Source: Acarospora socialis
Taxonomy: Eukaryota > Ascomycota > Lecanoromycetes > Acarosporales > Acarosporaceae
Direction of reading: 5' to 3'
Assembly (NCBI GenBank): GCA_025617375.2
Contig: JAMYGW020000001.1
Span: 2,108,001 to 2,172,000, forward strand
Length of the DNA: 64,000 nucleotides
The notes under the pieces are model-generated. The model was not told the DNA's origin, did no database searches, and saw only the letters and a list, made by a program, of their open reading frames with translations. Of this stretch, positions 21,660-33,708 are shown piece after piece. A program made the translations under genes and the position numbers. The first letter of the stretch is position 1. Each line of letters begins with the position of its first letter.

Positions 21660-24240
21660 TTAAAGCGGTGGCAAAGTCTCCCTGCAAATTGGGCACTGAA
21701 GTCTGAACCGCATCCAGCCCTCCAAGCAAACGCTGTGAAATATATGTCTGCACGGCGTAACCATATACGATCTTCTGCCGAAAAGATTCCCTCCAAACCC
21801 GCTGGCACCTTCGCCGTCACTGGTCCCAGCAGGAACGATGGGTACGTCGATGTTCTCCCGACAAATGGCACAGTCATAAACTCTCTTTCCCTGCGTCTCG
21901 GATTCGACCGTCTTTTCAGCCGCAGAGGGACCTTCTTCTGTGGCCTGAGTGAAGCCGATGGGCATGGTGCCTCCTCCTTCGAGGTCGTCCTCGCGCAGAA
22001 TGGGATGATAGTCATAGGCCGGAGGAGCCCAGCCTTTGAGGACGAAGAATCGAGGCCCGAGGATCTCCTGACTGAAGAGTATCCACACCTGGATCCAGAC
22101 CCAGCCCATCAGAACGTATACGCCATTCCAGTCCGTCTCGAAGAATAAGACGTTCGACGGCACGGTGTAGAAGTAGATGAAAGGTGCGAGTCTTAGCAAG
22201 CTCTGGCCGAGGACGAATTCCCATCGAAGCGCCTTGCGGCAGTTGCGCATGACGTTACGATATATCTGCGGTGTCCAGAATGATAGGTATACGAAGGCCA
22301 GGAGATTGGCGTATATCGAGCGCAGAGTTGTTGGCCATGATGTGGCGTGGAGTGAGAGGAATATGATAGCCAACAGCAGAACGTAAAATCGAGCGAACAA
22401 GGCTCCAAATTCCCGCCGCGGGTTAACTTGCGTGTTCTGAGTAGCGTTCTGTGTGGTGGTAATGTTTTCGTCTTCGGTAACATCCATGTCTTGATCTGAA
22501 GGTACAATGATCGGGGTTGCTCCGGTATCAGATGGTCTGGGCGCCGTGACTGGTAGCGGCAGTGTATCAGCCCCGGCAGGTGTGATCACCACTGCCGGGA
22601 TGGGAGTAGGTTGCATTGGTTGTGCTGGCGGAGCATTTGCATTGACGTTCTGTGGCTCTCTCGTCCTTCGTTCCGGTGTCTGGACGATCCATATGTCCAT
22701 CAGGAACTTCATCCCAGAGAAGCTGACTCCGAAGAACGCAAAGAAAGCTGTCATGATGAAAGTAAGAAAGGCCGCGTCGACAAGCCAACTAACACCCAGA
22801 AATCCTATAAAGGCGAATCCGTCTCCCATGGACATCATCGCGATCGCGTAGAAGCTGACTCGGCACCTCGTTGACGGCGTCGAAGCCTCTCGAATTTGGC
22901 GCATAAGCAGAAACACCTGCATCACAAGCATAGCAGCGTAAGCCAGAACGTGTCGCTTCGCTAGACGAATGTAAGACTCTAATTTCGGACCTGCCAAGTG
23001 AAGTCCGTCTTTGGCAGTATGTTCTGGAGGTCCTTTCGACTCTAGTACAAAGCCACAATCAGGTGAGAATATCACCGCTGACATTGTCATTTGGGGGGGC
23101 TTTGGCAACGGCGCTCCTTGAGGGAATCGAAGCTCATCCTCGATTAGTCTTAGCGTAGAAGGGCTCTCGCTCAGAAAGTATCGGTTCGAGGCTGTAAAAG
23201 TTGTCGGATGTTGTTGCAGGTAAATAATGTATTCGCAATGCGGCGTTGGGAAGAATGACTCTGATGGGTTGTTGGGTGACGAGGACCAGGGAAATGTTGG
23301 TGAAATGTAAAGGTTAGATTCTTGCTTCCGTATCGCAACACTCAGTGTGTCGTTCAACAACTTCTGTGTAGAAGAGAAGGTATTTTCTGACAACGCAAAG
23401 TGCGGCAGTGCAAACAGGCCAGCAAATCTGTAGAACCGTCAATGATGCCCTCCAACTATCAGATAAGAGAGAGCCGACTAACTTCTCACTCGTAGTGGAC
23501 AACACGATCCCTCCAAAGTCCTGATAGTGCACTCCATGCATCGTAATCTCCCATCCATCTCCACTAGAAGTCTCATCTTTGATCGTCACTTGAGCACTGA
23601 TCTCTCGAACGGCGCCAGTCACAGAGTCTAACTCTTTGCTCCGCTTCTCGTCGAGCCTGAAGTGTATCTTACCACCACTTCCCGTAATATTCCTGTTGTA
23701 CTCCTGCGTGCTGAACAAGAGCTCTGGAACCACCGCGGTGAGGTTGATCCTCGGTGCCTTAATGTCGGCAGCAACTGGAGACCTGACCCATTCTCCTCGG
23801 ACAATGCCAGTCACATTCTGATAGATCGGTAACATATTTCCCCATATCTCTTCAGTCCAGGACCTATTCATAGCCATCGAGTCTTTCCCCTCCTCATCCA
23901 ACGTCTTCCGCACTCTGTCATCCTTATGCCCGTCAAGTCTCCAGAACCCTTCGTCCCGAAGCACCTTCCACAACTGCTCTCGTGCTCGCTCCTGAACCTT
24001 TGGTAGCGCATCCCAGACGTACCCATCCGCCGCTCTGAGCCCAGTCACGTTCAGCCATTTGCCCTCGGCCGTATCTAAATCCCCATATCGCGACTCGTTC
24101 AAGACGGCAAGCGCATGACGCTCCTCTGATATGAGGCGGCCAACTTCGCGCTGCTGTGAGAGCGTAGGTTGCTGAGACTCTGGCGACAAGAAAATAAAGT
24201 ATATGACGAACAGTAAAAGTACTGTACGAGGTGCGTCCAT
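21660..24240 (-). CDS. dscA: DSC ubiquitin ligase complex subunit A (Tul1/Dsc1-type RING E3)
   Basis: Two exons, 24240-23483 and 23427-21660 (55-nt intron), encode 841 residues. A signal-anchor (TVLLLFVIYFIFL) is followed by a long luminal domain with several N-glycosylation sites (NVT, NRS, NIT). Then come multiple membrane helices (LAYAAMLVMQVFLLM, FIGFLGVSWLVDAAFLTFIM, FARFYVLLLAIIFLSLHA, YANLLAFVYLSFW, GVYVLMGWVWIQVWILF) and a C-terminal RING-H2: CAICRENIDVPI, CRHIFHSVCLEGW, CPICRETLPPL. In yeasts and moulds this Golgi/endosome E3 ubiquitinates membrane proteins and, with other Dsc subunits and rhomboid RbdB, activates the sterol factor SREBP under low oxygen. The start is the first ATG; the frame is open three bases further but without a Met. 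Confidence 0.93.
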
Positions 24241-24839
24241 CAACTCTTAGTCTTGTTGCTCCGGAGGTTGTGAAGCTCCGGGCTTGTCAGCCGCTTGGGA
24301 AGGTGGATGTTCGCAGTTGTGCATAAATTTATGCGATTCTATGTATGCATAACTCAATTAACAAACCCTGGAGAGCAATGACACGCTTTGCACGTGAAAA
24401 GATTTAGGTGAAGTAAGGTGCACTGAAGTCTTTCGAAGAGTATACTTTAGTATAAGAAAAAAAGTGTGGCTCACTTGCACAGAAACAGCGGGTTGACGAT
24501 CTAGAGAACAGAGCAGCAAGTCGAAGGAATCCTTTTACCTGGTTGGGCAGGAGTAGATCAGAGTTATGATTATTCGAAGTTGCAGCTGACAGCACTCTGT
24601 GTTTAGGCTGTCTACCGGGTCATGCAAGCTCTACAAGCAAACAGACACAGCATGTCAGACGAAGTCTTGTGCCCGTCTTGAGCGTAGAGCTATACCTATA
24701 CCGCCATTGAGATTGGTGACCATCATAATCACCAAAGCCGCTCCGCTCTTCCGACCAGCACTCACTCGGACGAAACGGACAAGTCCTGGCCCATCCTAGA
24801 ACCGCGATAGACCAGAACCTGTTCCAGCCCTACCGTTAT
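24241..24839. other. Intergenic between DPB11 and dscA
   Basis: About 0.6 kb between tandem minus-strand genes. It should contain the DPB11 3' end and the dscA promoter. No element was recognised. Confidence 0.45.
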
Positions 24840-27779
24840 TCAAAGACCTGCCCTTCTCAAACCTCTCTGCCTAGTCGCCCTCCCCCTACCCCTTCCATTG
24901 CCCGAATCGCTACCACCACGATCGACGTCCTTGACAGTCCCGATGTCGGCTGCCATCCCTCTGGCCTTCGCCGTAGCGATATCCTTAACATCGCCCTTCC
25001 CCGCCATCTTCCTCACCATCCTCTCCCTCCACTCTTCTACCTCGGGATCATGATATCCCAGCTGTGTTCCTCTGGGCGTACTTTCCTCATCCTCTCGCTC
25101 TTCGTCGTGCAGAGACTTTATGCCTACGCTATCGAGTACAACTGAAGTCGTGCCTGTCGCCTCGATGGGAGTGCCGAGACCGTCCGTGTTGAGAGTGTCG
25201 ACGGAGCTGGCTCGGGAGATGCTGATACTGTTGCTGCGGGCGGAGATGTTGGAAGGGGCGCGGCCGAAGAGTGCGCGTCTGCGTCGTGCCGGGGGAGGTG
25301 CTGATGGTGCATGTTGAGGACGGGGGTGGTTTTGGAGGTTGGAGGTTGCGGAATTGTTGAGCTGCCTCGTGTGGGACAACAAGGCAGCTATGGATGTTGC
25401 GAGGCAGTCTTGGTATTTGCCGTCCGTCTCGGGTTCCGGTGGGTTGGATTGTAGGGATGGGGTAGGTTTGAGCTGCGATAAGGTCGATGATGGTTTGGTG
25501 GGAGAGTTGGGGGAGACTTCTTGGAGAGGAGCTACGTCGGTGGGATTGATCTTGTGAGGCTCTTCACTGCCAGATGCTGGTCCAGGGTCTGGGCCTCTCT
25601 CCTCAACCTTAACAGACGCCCGGCTTGTTGTCCGTGGCGGATCAGGCAGTCGGTCCCCTTGCTCCGAGCCACACCTGTTTTTAGACAAAGCCTTGGGGTC
25701 TTCAATGCGTTGTTGCTCTCGAGGCTGGGGCGGCACATGGCCACTGTGCACAGCTCGGGATTCATATCTCTCTGTGTCGCTACCTCTCTCAGTCTCGCTG
25801 ACAATTCGTCCGGCCAAACTTCGTAAGCGGCCAACTTCTGCTGAGGCTGTTGGAGCTTTGATCAGATACGATTGAAATGGCTTCCTGACCCCGTCTTTGA
25901 TACAGTCCCATAACCAGTCTGCAGATACGCTTGGAACACCCCACTCAAGTGCATGCCGTAGCTTTTCGGAGGGACTTGTCGAATTGCAAATTAGGATTGA
26001 TGACTTTCGCGTGAAGTACTCCTGATATGTAGCACCTGCCTTACGTCAGTAGGGATCCATGGCAGTTTCTGACAAGGGACTGACCCAGCTGGGCTACAAT
26101 CTTTCCCACCTGAAGCAGATCTATGCCACTGAATCCGGTAGAGCAGATATTCATTCCGCTGAACTCTGCAGAAACTTAGCTACTGCTATCAACAAGTTAG
26201 GAGCTGCGAGGGAGTTGACATACCCGGAATTGGGAACCGCGACAAAGGTGTGTTGGTCACGTTCTCTTGAGGTTGTATGAAGGACTTTCGGTGTAGACAT
26301 CTTTCCACCCACATGTCGGTCACTGTAATGGGCTGCATATATGGATCTGGAGTTGAGGGTAGGTCGCCCTGCGATGTCGTGTACGGCACAATCAGATATC
26401 CTTCTGGTGGTCCATCATGAGTTCCTCCCTGCGAGAGCTCGGGGAGAGAGGATGTTATCTCTGCATCATGCGATGAAAGATGTTTTCGTAGTATCGAAGT
26501 CTAACATGACAGGTCAGTTTCCGGCGATCCAGCATCGTCTTGGCTTCCACATGGGCCACAGACCTGCCTTTGATCGAACCCATGTATATAAAATCTCTTT
26601 CCTACAAACAGCCCACGTCGAGTGCCAGCAGTATCTGGTACTTTTGACACAGGTTGTACACTTCCAAGAGGTTTAGGGTTATCAGTTTGCTCCGAAGGTG
26701 CAAGCTGAGCAGTGCTGGGATCGCCGGTCAGGGTCTGGCTGGAGCGGTCCACTGATGTCTCTGCTTTCTGCCTGTGCTTATCCCACTCACTCTTCGTTTT
26801 CTCTTGCGGACCGAATCCGCCGCCAACAATATCCGTCCAGATGCCCTCGTTCTGACTACTTAGCTTGGCGCTTGCAACTCTCCTCAGTTTTCTTGATATG
26901 CCTGGTACCGATCCATCATCACGCAGTCTCTTTCCCAAAGAAGTAGTGGAGACTGTTCTCCTTATCCAAGCATTCTTGCCACGCTCCTCAGGTGGCGTAA
27001 GCGGATGATAGAGGCCTTCGTCCAGAATCATTCCACGCTCAAGACTATCTGACAACCACTCCGTTGACACTATCTTAATTCCCCAGGCGCCAGCATATGC
27101 ATATTTCTTGCCTTCCGCAGCTTTGGCAACAAGATGGGTGACGTCCTTTGTAAGATCTCCGCAGTATTCCGCACCATTCCCGTTAATCCAGTCCATGAGT
27201 CGTTGCCGGTAGTCCACTGGAAACGTCAGTAAACCCGGGAGAGTCCTGCAGCGACTCGTTCGTTTGCAACTCACAATCGTCGAACCCAGTCACGCACACC
27301 CTCAAACCAACAAACACCGGTAGCTTATATTGCACCTGCAGCGCCTCCACATCCGTCTCTCCACCTTCAATCCAGGATTTACGGACGGCCTCAATCCACT
27401 CGGGACACAGACACTTGAGATCGGGCCGCAATTTGGCGACATATTTATACTTTGGCGTGTCGGGATCTCCAACTAGCAGATGAGTTACATCGGAAGTGAG
27501 ATCGAGCTTGTGTATGGCGCCCATCTGCGACGCAATGGCTGCCAGCTCGGACTGGCAAAACCAGAGATCATCGTCAGCGTAGGTCTTGGCACTTAAGACC
27601 CTGGGGTTCCTTCAACAGGTTATTGAGATGCCAGACGTACACGCTTCTCTGGGGGGATGGAGGTGCAGCACATAACAACACCCTGCAGAGGCATCTGCGA
27701 CCTGTCTATACAATTGTTAGCAGTTCGGAATGAAACAGCCCGTGTTCAACGTACTGCTTTCGGGCTCGTCTGCCATCAT
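24840..27779 (-). CDS. DPB11: Four-BRCT replication/checkpoint protein, Dpb11/Rad4/TopBP1-like
   Basis: Seven exons: 27779-27755, 27705-27641, 27551-27275, 27216-26564, 26500-26224, 26165-26085 and 26035-24840, giving 857 residues in frame. Four BRCT repeats are visible, each with its signature Trp: CPEWIEAV (repeat 1, about 18-115), STEWLSDSL (repeat 2, about 120-215), TDMWVERCL (repeat 3, about 325-425) and SADWLWDCI (repeat 4, about 433-520). The paired layout 1+2 and 3+4 is that of Dpb11/Cut5, which binds phosphorylated Sld3 to start replication and activates the Mec1/ATR checkpoint kinase. The C-terminal 330 residues are disordered and end in a GRGRGR stretch. The intron between repeat 3 halves uses a weak donor (GTCTGT). 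An upstream MM pair starts the protein; either Met could be used. Confidence 0.9.
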
Positions 27780-28276
27780 GAAGCGACATCCCAGTCCAAT
27801 GCTGCACCAGGTGTGAAATACGCGTTGTCCGGCGTGGCCTGGAACGCCAGACCACGTGCCGGCTTATCGATTACAAACTGCTGACTAATTATTTTAGACC
27901 GCAGTCCGACGCCTGCGAGGAATTATATTGGAGTCTCCCCGATGTTCAATATCTTCATATACGTTCCTTATACTCGTACATCTTATCTTACAGCTCGACA
28001 TTCTATGTAGGGTCACTTGGGTGATTACATTGTGGTGATGCGTGCCCTGCTCTCTGAACCTTGCCATCACTCAGCAATTTTGACTCGATTTAAGACATGT
28101 GTTCAGGTCTCTAGCAAAAAAAACAAATCAAAAAGCGTCAAAGATGGTATCAGTGGGAACATGAATACGAGTCTCATGCTAGTTGACGCATGTAAATTGG
28201 CTAGCAGGTCCTGTCCCTACGTCCTGCTGAGTCAAGACGGCCTCCATCTAGCGTTTAGCCTACTCATATCCAACGA
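27780..28276. other. Intergenic upstream of DPB11
   Basis: About 0.5 kb between the DPB11 start and the decayed gene. Presumably the DPB11 promoter; no other feature was seen. Confidence 0.45.
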
Positions 28277-29700
28277 TTAAGTACAGAAGAGCATTGATGA
28301 ACTGTCAATCCCATCCGTCTGTATCGAAGCATCTTCCATGCTTGCCGCCTCCATCTTCAGGCGCGTCAGTTGATCGTCCTTCTCCTCCACCACGTTGCTG
28401 CCTTGGCCCTTTCTTCTTGCACTTTGCTCTTCGCTCTCATCGAATTTTGACTTCCTCACTCTTCATGCAACGTTAGAAGAAATCGATAGACTATCGATCT
28501 CCTTCATCCGGGTTGAAGCATCTTCCATGCTTGCCGCCTCCATCTTCAGACGTGTCAGTTGATCGTCCTTCTCCTCCACCACGATGCGACATTCGCCCTT
28601 TTCTTTTTGCGCTTTGCTCCTGTGCTCTCTTCGAGCTTGACTTCCTCACTCTCTATGCGACGTTTAGAAGAACTGATGAACTTTCGATCCTATTCGTTTG
28701 TGTCGAAGCATCTTCTATGCTCAGTGCCTCCATCTTCAGGCGCGTCAGTTGCTCATCCTTTTCCAACGCCATCGATGCGACCTTCGCCTTTTCTCTCCTT
28801 CCGCTTTGCTCTCTTGCTCTCTTCGGGTTTGGTTTCCTCGCTCGCCATGCGACGTTTGAATTTCGCTTGTCGTTGTATCTCCTTCTCGACCTTTTCGTTT
28901 GTAAGCTGGCATGCATACTCGCTTGGGAGCCATGTGTCCGGGTCATCCAGACATGGGAGCTTGAAGTATCGGTTCCTGATATTTCTCAGGCATTGCTCAA
29001 ACGGTGCCGTCTCCTTTAGGCTCATTACCAATGGCAGATCTCCGATGTCCGTGTGGATATGTTTGGCAAGGGCCCACCACTGACACCTGGCAATATGAGT
29101 GTTGATGTTGCTATGGAACGTTCGATTTCGGGTCGCGTATTGCTGGATCACCAGTACATGTGGTCGTTATCGATTCCGAGAGTTGCACATGCTTTCTTGA
29201 GTGCCCAGCGTACGTTCCTTTCCAGAGAGTCGGCACCTCCGGGTCCAAGCTACCTGTCGTTGATTTCCTCTTGCTCCACTTTCATGATGTCCGCTATCTC
29301 GGTCCATAGCTTCTCATTGGAAAACTTCGGTCGGGATGATCGCATCTCCTCTTCTTCCTCTTCGTTGTCGCGCTTCGCGTAGACGTTTGTCCGGAAATCT
29401 TGCACCTCCTGGCCGAGATAGTCTCCGTACCGTGCAAGGATTTCGTACTCGCGGACCTTCCGTATTGCTTTTAGGCCTTCCATTCCCTGGGTCGGTATCG
29501 TTCGGTAGAGGAATGCGTGGGAGCAATATATCTTGTCGAAGGTCTGTACCTCTCTCAAGCACCTTTCTCGATTCTCTACACTCTGACTCGGCTCCAGGGC
29601 TGCCTGGTAGGCGCCCTTGTGCATTGACAGAAAACCCTTAGTCCGTGGGGTCAGGTCCCGCCTCAGCTTCACGGTCACATATCGCAGTCCGAATTCAAGC
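28277..29700 (-). pseudogene. Decayed gene of unknown family with repeated 3' end
   Basis: The minus strand carries coding-like pieces in order but in different frames: 29678-29250 (KLRRDLTPRTKGFLSMHKG through KLWTEIADIMKVEQEEIN), a piece around 29245-29150 (WALKKACATLGIDNDHMYW), then 29150-28790 (RNRTFHSNINTHIARCQWWA, LRNIRNRYFKLP) and a charged coiled-coil tail. Composition and amphipathic helices look like a real protein, but an internal stop and frame changes separate the pieces and plausible introns do not remove them. I do not recognise the family. The last part, a Lys/Glu-rich helix with EKDEQLTRLKMEA, is present three times as a tandem repeat. It could also be a fast-evolving gene that I failed to splice. 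Confidence 0.45.
28297..28860. repeat. Tandem repeat, three diverged copies of about 189 bp
   Basis: The phrase gaagcatcttc begins at 28326, 28515 and 28705, giving a period of 189-190 bp. Each unit also holds a cgcgtcagttg-like core, a cctccaccacg-like core and an atgcgacgttt-like end. Read on the minus strand each encodes a helix QLTRLKMEA(A/L)S(M/I)EDAS. The period is near 63 codons, so the duplication was probably coding when it arose. Copies have since diverged by substitutions and small indels. Confidence 0.8.
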
Positions 29701-31253
29701 CTTTCCCTGGTATACTACTTCGGTCTGCTTCTCTGGTTTTGGTGGGGTTTCCAGTAGAGCGTCGCTGTCGCTACTGATCGCGTTTTAAGAAAATTGGAGT
29801 CCCTCATCCCATTCGAGAGTTCTCCAGTTAAGTGCTGATGGCGGACCTTGATATAAATGTAAAAACTGGATGGTCTTGAGAGGGAAGATTTCGGTGTTTT
29901 GTGTTCTTGTTTATTTCCAAGCCGCCTAGCCCAGTTGTTATGGCTAAATTAGGCATAGGAAGAAGGCACGGAGCACCACAATATAAGGGCAAAAACCACC
30001 ATACATAAAACTGACTGTAAAAGCAACCCAAGAGATTACAGCAGCAAATTGTCCATAGCTCCTATAGTAATAACATTCTTTACGCCTGACAAAGATGGAT
30101 TTTCAGTAAAAGTTTAAGACATCCATATGGAGATCTACCCAGGGCCGACAACTAAGTATGTCACGTGCAGGTTATAGTATGCTTACCATGAAATCGAAGC
30201 GCTGTGCCGCATCGAGTCTCCGCCTTCTTGGGGTCGATCTTCAGTGTAGATGTTATTACCAAGATGGCGTTATTTTACAGTGCAGATTGCCTAAGGTATG
30301 CGTACGACGACCCTCCAAGCAAAAAACTCCGCCACAGGTAACGTAATGTGGAGAGCTTACGGCGTACTTCGTAGCCGAAGTCCTGTTGGCATACCTCCGA
30401 ATACTCCATGGTACGAGTACTGGTACCGGTGTACGGCAAAGTCGGGATCTCTTGCAGCAGTCGGCACAATAACATGGCATTTTAGTCTTGGCCTTGGTCT
30501 TGATCTTGGTCTCGTTTCTGGACTTCCAAGTTGGATGCGGATGAGATTACTCATCCTGAGAGGTACCTTAGCTTGGCAGCAAACGCAACTAATTGTAGTA
30601 AGGACAAACTCCACATTAATGCGCCGGTGTACTGTATCTGGATGCTCCTAGCTGGCTTAATGGCATGAGAAAGGAAGCCAAGCCATTTCCGTGCCACGGA
30701 TCGTCAGCATCGGGGGCAGTGTAGCTTGGTAGTAGATCACAAAGTCCATCTTGCTGCCGCGCTGACAGTACCTTCATTCAAATCAATTCTTGGAAAAACA
30801 TTGACTTTGGTATTTCGACGTCTTGACATCACTGCCGCGCAGACTATCAATAATCTACAACAAGGTACCTAATCCGAGTGCTCCGTGCTCAACCCCAGAG
30901 CCGATCCGAGCAGAACGGCATTATATCCGAAATAATATATCTCTCCAATTATTCGTCGATCTACCTTACTTTACCTTTGAGGATACATATACGTGGATGC
31001 CGTTGCGGATACTCTCCTTGAGCTCACCGTTACCGTTTCAGTCCTGGTTCTCTTCCAATCCAACGCACACATCGCAGCATTTGCACCTTTGCTTCACTTT
31101 TCATACCGCAAGTGAGACGACAGACCTAAGCTCCGGGTGCTGACGATCAATCTTGTACTCTCCTCTCCTCTCGTCCTAGACCTAGACCACATAAGCACCA
31201 CCCACCGGGAGCGCAGACGAGGTTCCTCGCTACAGAGATTCTCTAAACACTGC
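29701..31253. other. Intergenic, no gene seen
   Basis: About 1.5 kb of average composition with only short open frames on both strands. The right part is the promoter and leader of the arrestin gene. A frame upstream of 31254 stays open to 31137 but the ATG at 31254 is the best start. Confidence 0.45.
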
Positions 31254-33708
31254 ATGTCGAAAACTCAACAAAACGCAGCGCTGGCGAATACACGGGAGAA
31301 CGCGAAACGATTCCTCCGCCTGGTCACTTCCTCCCACTCGACGCCCTCGTCGTGTCGACCATCAAGTCCGAATCCTGCCCATTCTGCCGACATCTCACTG
31401 GGGGCTGGGGAGGAGGGGATGGCCTTTGGAGACGGGGCGCGGTTTGGACACCATCGAGGCAATTCGGTTGGAGGACCGGTCGGCGGGACGGCACACAGGC
31501 CGTCGATAACGGACAGTGTTCGCACGGGTTCAGGCGTGTCTACGAGAAGCAATGACAGTACCACCAGCCTCTCGGATGCTATAGGGGACGAGAAGCCCAT
31601 CGCCACGGGCAACGGAATCGCAGTCTCAATCGCATTGGCGGAACCTCTCCTCTTCCTACAAGGCTTCGATCAGAGTGAATTGGCAAATCAGACAACGACC
31701 ATGTTAAGGGGCAGTTTACATCTCAAAATCACGAAACCCGCAAAGATAAAAGCCATTACCCTCAAATTCAGGGGAAGGTCGGAAACTGAGTGGCCAGAAG
31801 GTAGTTTTGCCCTTCTGGTGCCTTGGCAGGCAGTTGTGGAACTAGACTAACCACATCATCAGGGATACCCCCAAAGAAGACGGAGTTCAGGGATACGGAG
31901 AGCTTCATGGACCACACATGGCCTTTCTTCAACGCCCAATTTCAAACCGCGGAACATAGTCACGGCGCAGATCACGTTCAACTCACCAAATGTGCAAATT
32001 CGTCGACGAAAGACCTTGGCGTCACGGGAGTTAACTTGACTTCTTTCGACCATTTTCAAAGATCCTCAACTCCAACCAGAGCGAATCTTACCACAAAGGA
32101 AGCGAAACGACTATCATTACAGTTGAATCAATCGCGGAGTTTTGGTAAAGGAGACTCGGCAAATGGTGGATCGACCGTGGCACAGAAGGGTTATAAGACG
32201 TTCAATCCTGGTGACTACATCTATAACTTTGAGCTCGCCCTAGATTCCAGGCTTCCCGAGAGCATCGGCGTCGACCTTGGCAGCGTCAAGTACGAATTGG
32301 AAGCCCTCGTGGAGCGATCTGGGGCCTTTCGGGCGAATCTGATGGGGACGAAAGAAGTCACCCTTATCCGCGCCCCAGGAGAGGGGTCCCTTGAACACGT
32401 TGAGCCCATTGCCATTTCACGGACTTGGGAGGATCAGTTGCATTACGATATTGTGATCTCGGGCAAATCCTTCCCGCTAGGAGCGCAGGTGCCGATAGCT
32501 TTCAAACTCACACCACTAGCCAAAGTACAGTGCCATCGGATCAAAGTGTATCTCACGGAAAACATACAATATTTTACGAACAACAAGCGGGTCCATCGAA
32601 TTGAGCCAACCAAGAAGTTACAGCTGTTTGAGAAAAGAGCAGATGGACCGAGCGTGAGCACATATCCTGGAAGTTCAGTGCGGATCACCGCAGGAGGTGG
32701 AGTCGATTATGACAGCCGGGAAGCGGCTGCCAGGGGAGAGGAGAACGTTGATCGGGACCCGACTAATCTTCTGGGTAATTTGAGCGGAGAGCACAACATT
32801 GGACCCACGGAGATGGAATTCAACGTCCAATTACCGAGCTGTCATCAAATGAAAGAGAAGGAGAAGTGGCATCGAATACACTTTGACACGACTTACTCCA
32901 ACATCCAAGTCAATCATTGGATCAAAGTACACCATCCCTACTCAAATAGTCCGTATTATTCCATTCTAATATCCCTTCACAGATCGTATTGCGCCTCTCC
33001 AAGCCCGACACCACCGACCCCACCAAGCGCCGCCACTTCGAAATCTCCATCGACTCGCCCTTCCACATCCTCTCCTGCCGCGCCACCCAAGCCAACACCG
33101 CCCTTCCCGCTTACTCCTCCCCGGACTCCACCCTCCTGGAAGCCGACCGTCCCGAATGCGGCTGTCCCGGTGCCCTGCGCCGCAAAAATTCCCCCAACAG
33201 CCAATTCATCCCCACCCTCTCCGGCTTGCGCAACGGCATCCCCAACAACGCCTCATCATCGAACCTACCCAACAACACCGAAGACACCCTCCCACGCCCA
33301 GCATCCCGTCCTACCGCCGCCTCCGCCACCGCCACCGCCGCCGCGCGTGTGACCAGACCGCAAGCAGCCCACATCCACGACCCAAACTCCGGCCCCGTAC
33401 GCCCCATCCACATCCTGCGCAACCCCTCCTTCAACCCGCCCGCCTTCGGAGACGAAGAACCGCCCCCGCCGATGCTGACCCCGCCGCCGCAGTACGATAC
33501 CGTGGTCGGCCGTGATCATCGAAGTGCGCTGGCGGATTACTTCTCGAGACTGGCGGACGATATTGGGGATGGTGATGATGATGTGGAAAGGGGGAGTGGG
33601 AGGGTGGATTTGCCGTTGACGCCGGGCGGGAGGGTTAATAGGAGTATGGATGAGAGGAGGACTTGGTTGCCGATTGGGGGTGGGGTTGGGGGCGGGGTGG
33701 TGAGATGA
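31254..33708 (+). CDS. Arrestin-related trafficking adaptor (CreD/ART family)
   Basis: Three exons, 31254-31800, 31863-32926 and 32983-33708, encode 778 residues. A Ser-rich N-terminal tail precedes the arrestin fold, whose N-domain starts near GIAVSIALAEPLLFLQGFD and contains LRGSLHLKITKPAKIKAITL. The C-domain includes YDIVISGKSFPLGAQVPIAF and IKVYLTENIQYF. The C-terminal 240 residues are proline-rich with a PPQY motif (705-708), a PPxY ligand for WW domains. Such adaptors recruit the Rsp5/HulA ubiquitin ligase to plasma-membrane transporters for endocytosis; Aspergillus CreD is a homologue of this type. Which transporters it serves cannot be told. The last exon switches from C-rich (to about 33450) to G-rich (from about 33590). 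Confidence 0.88.
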
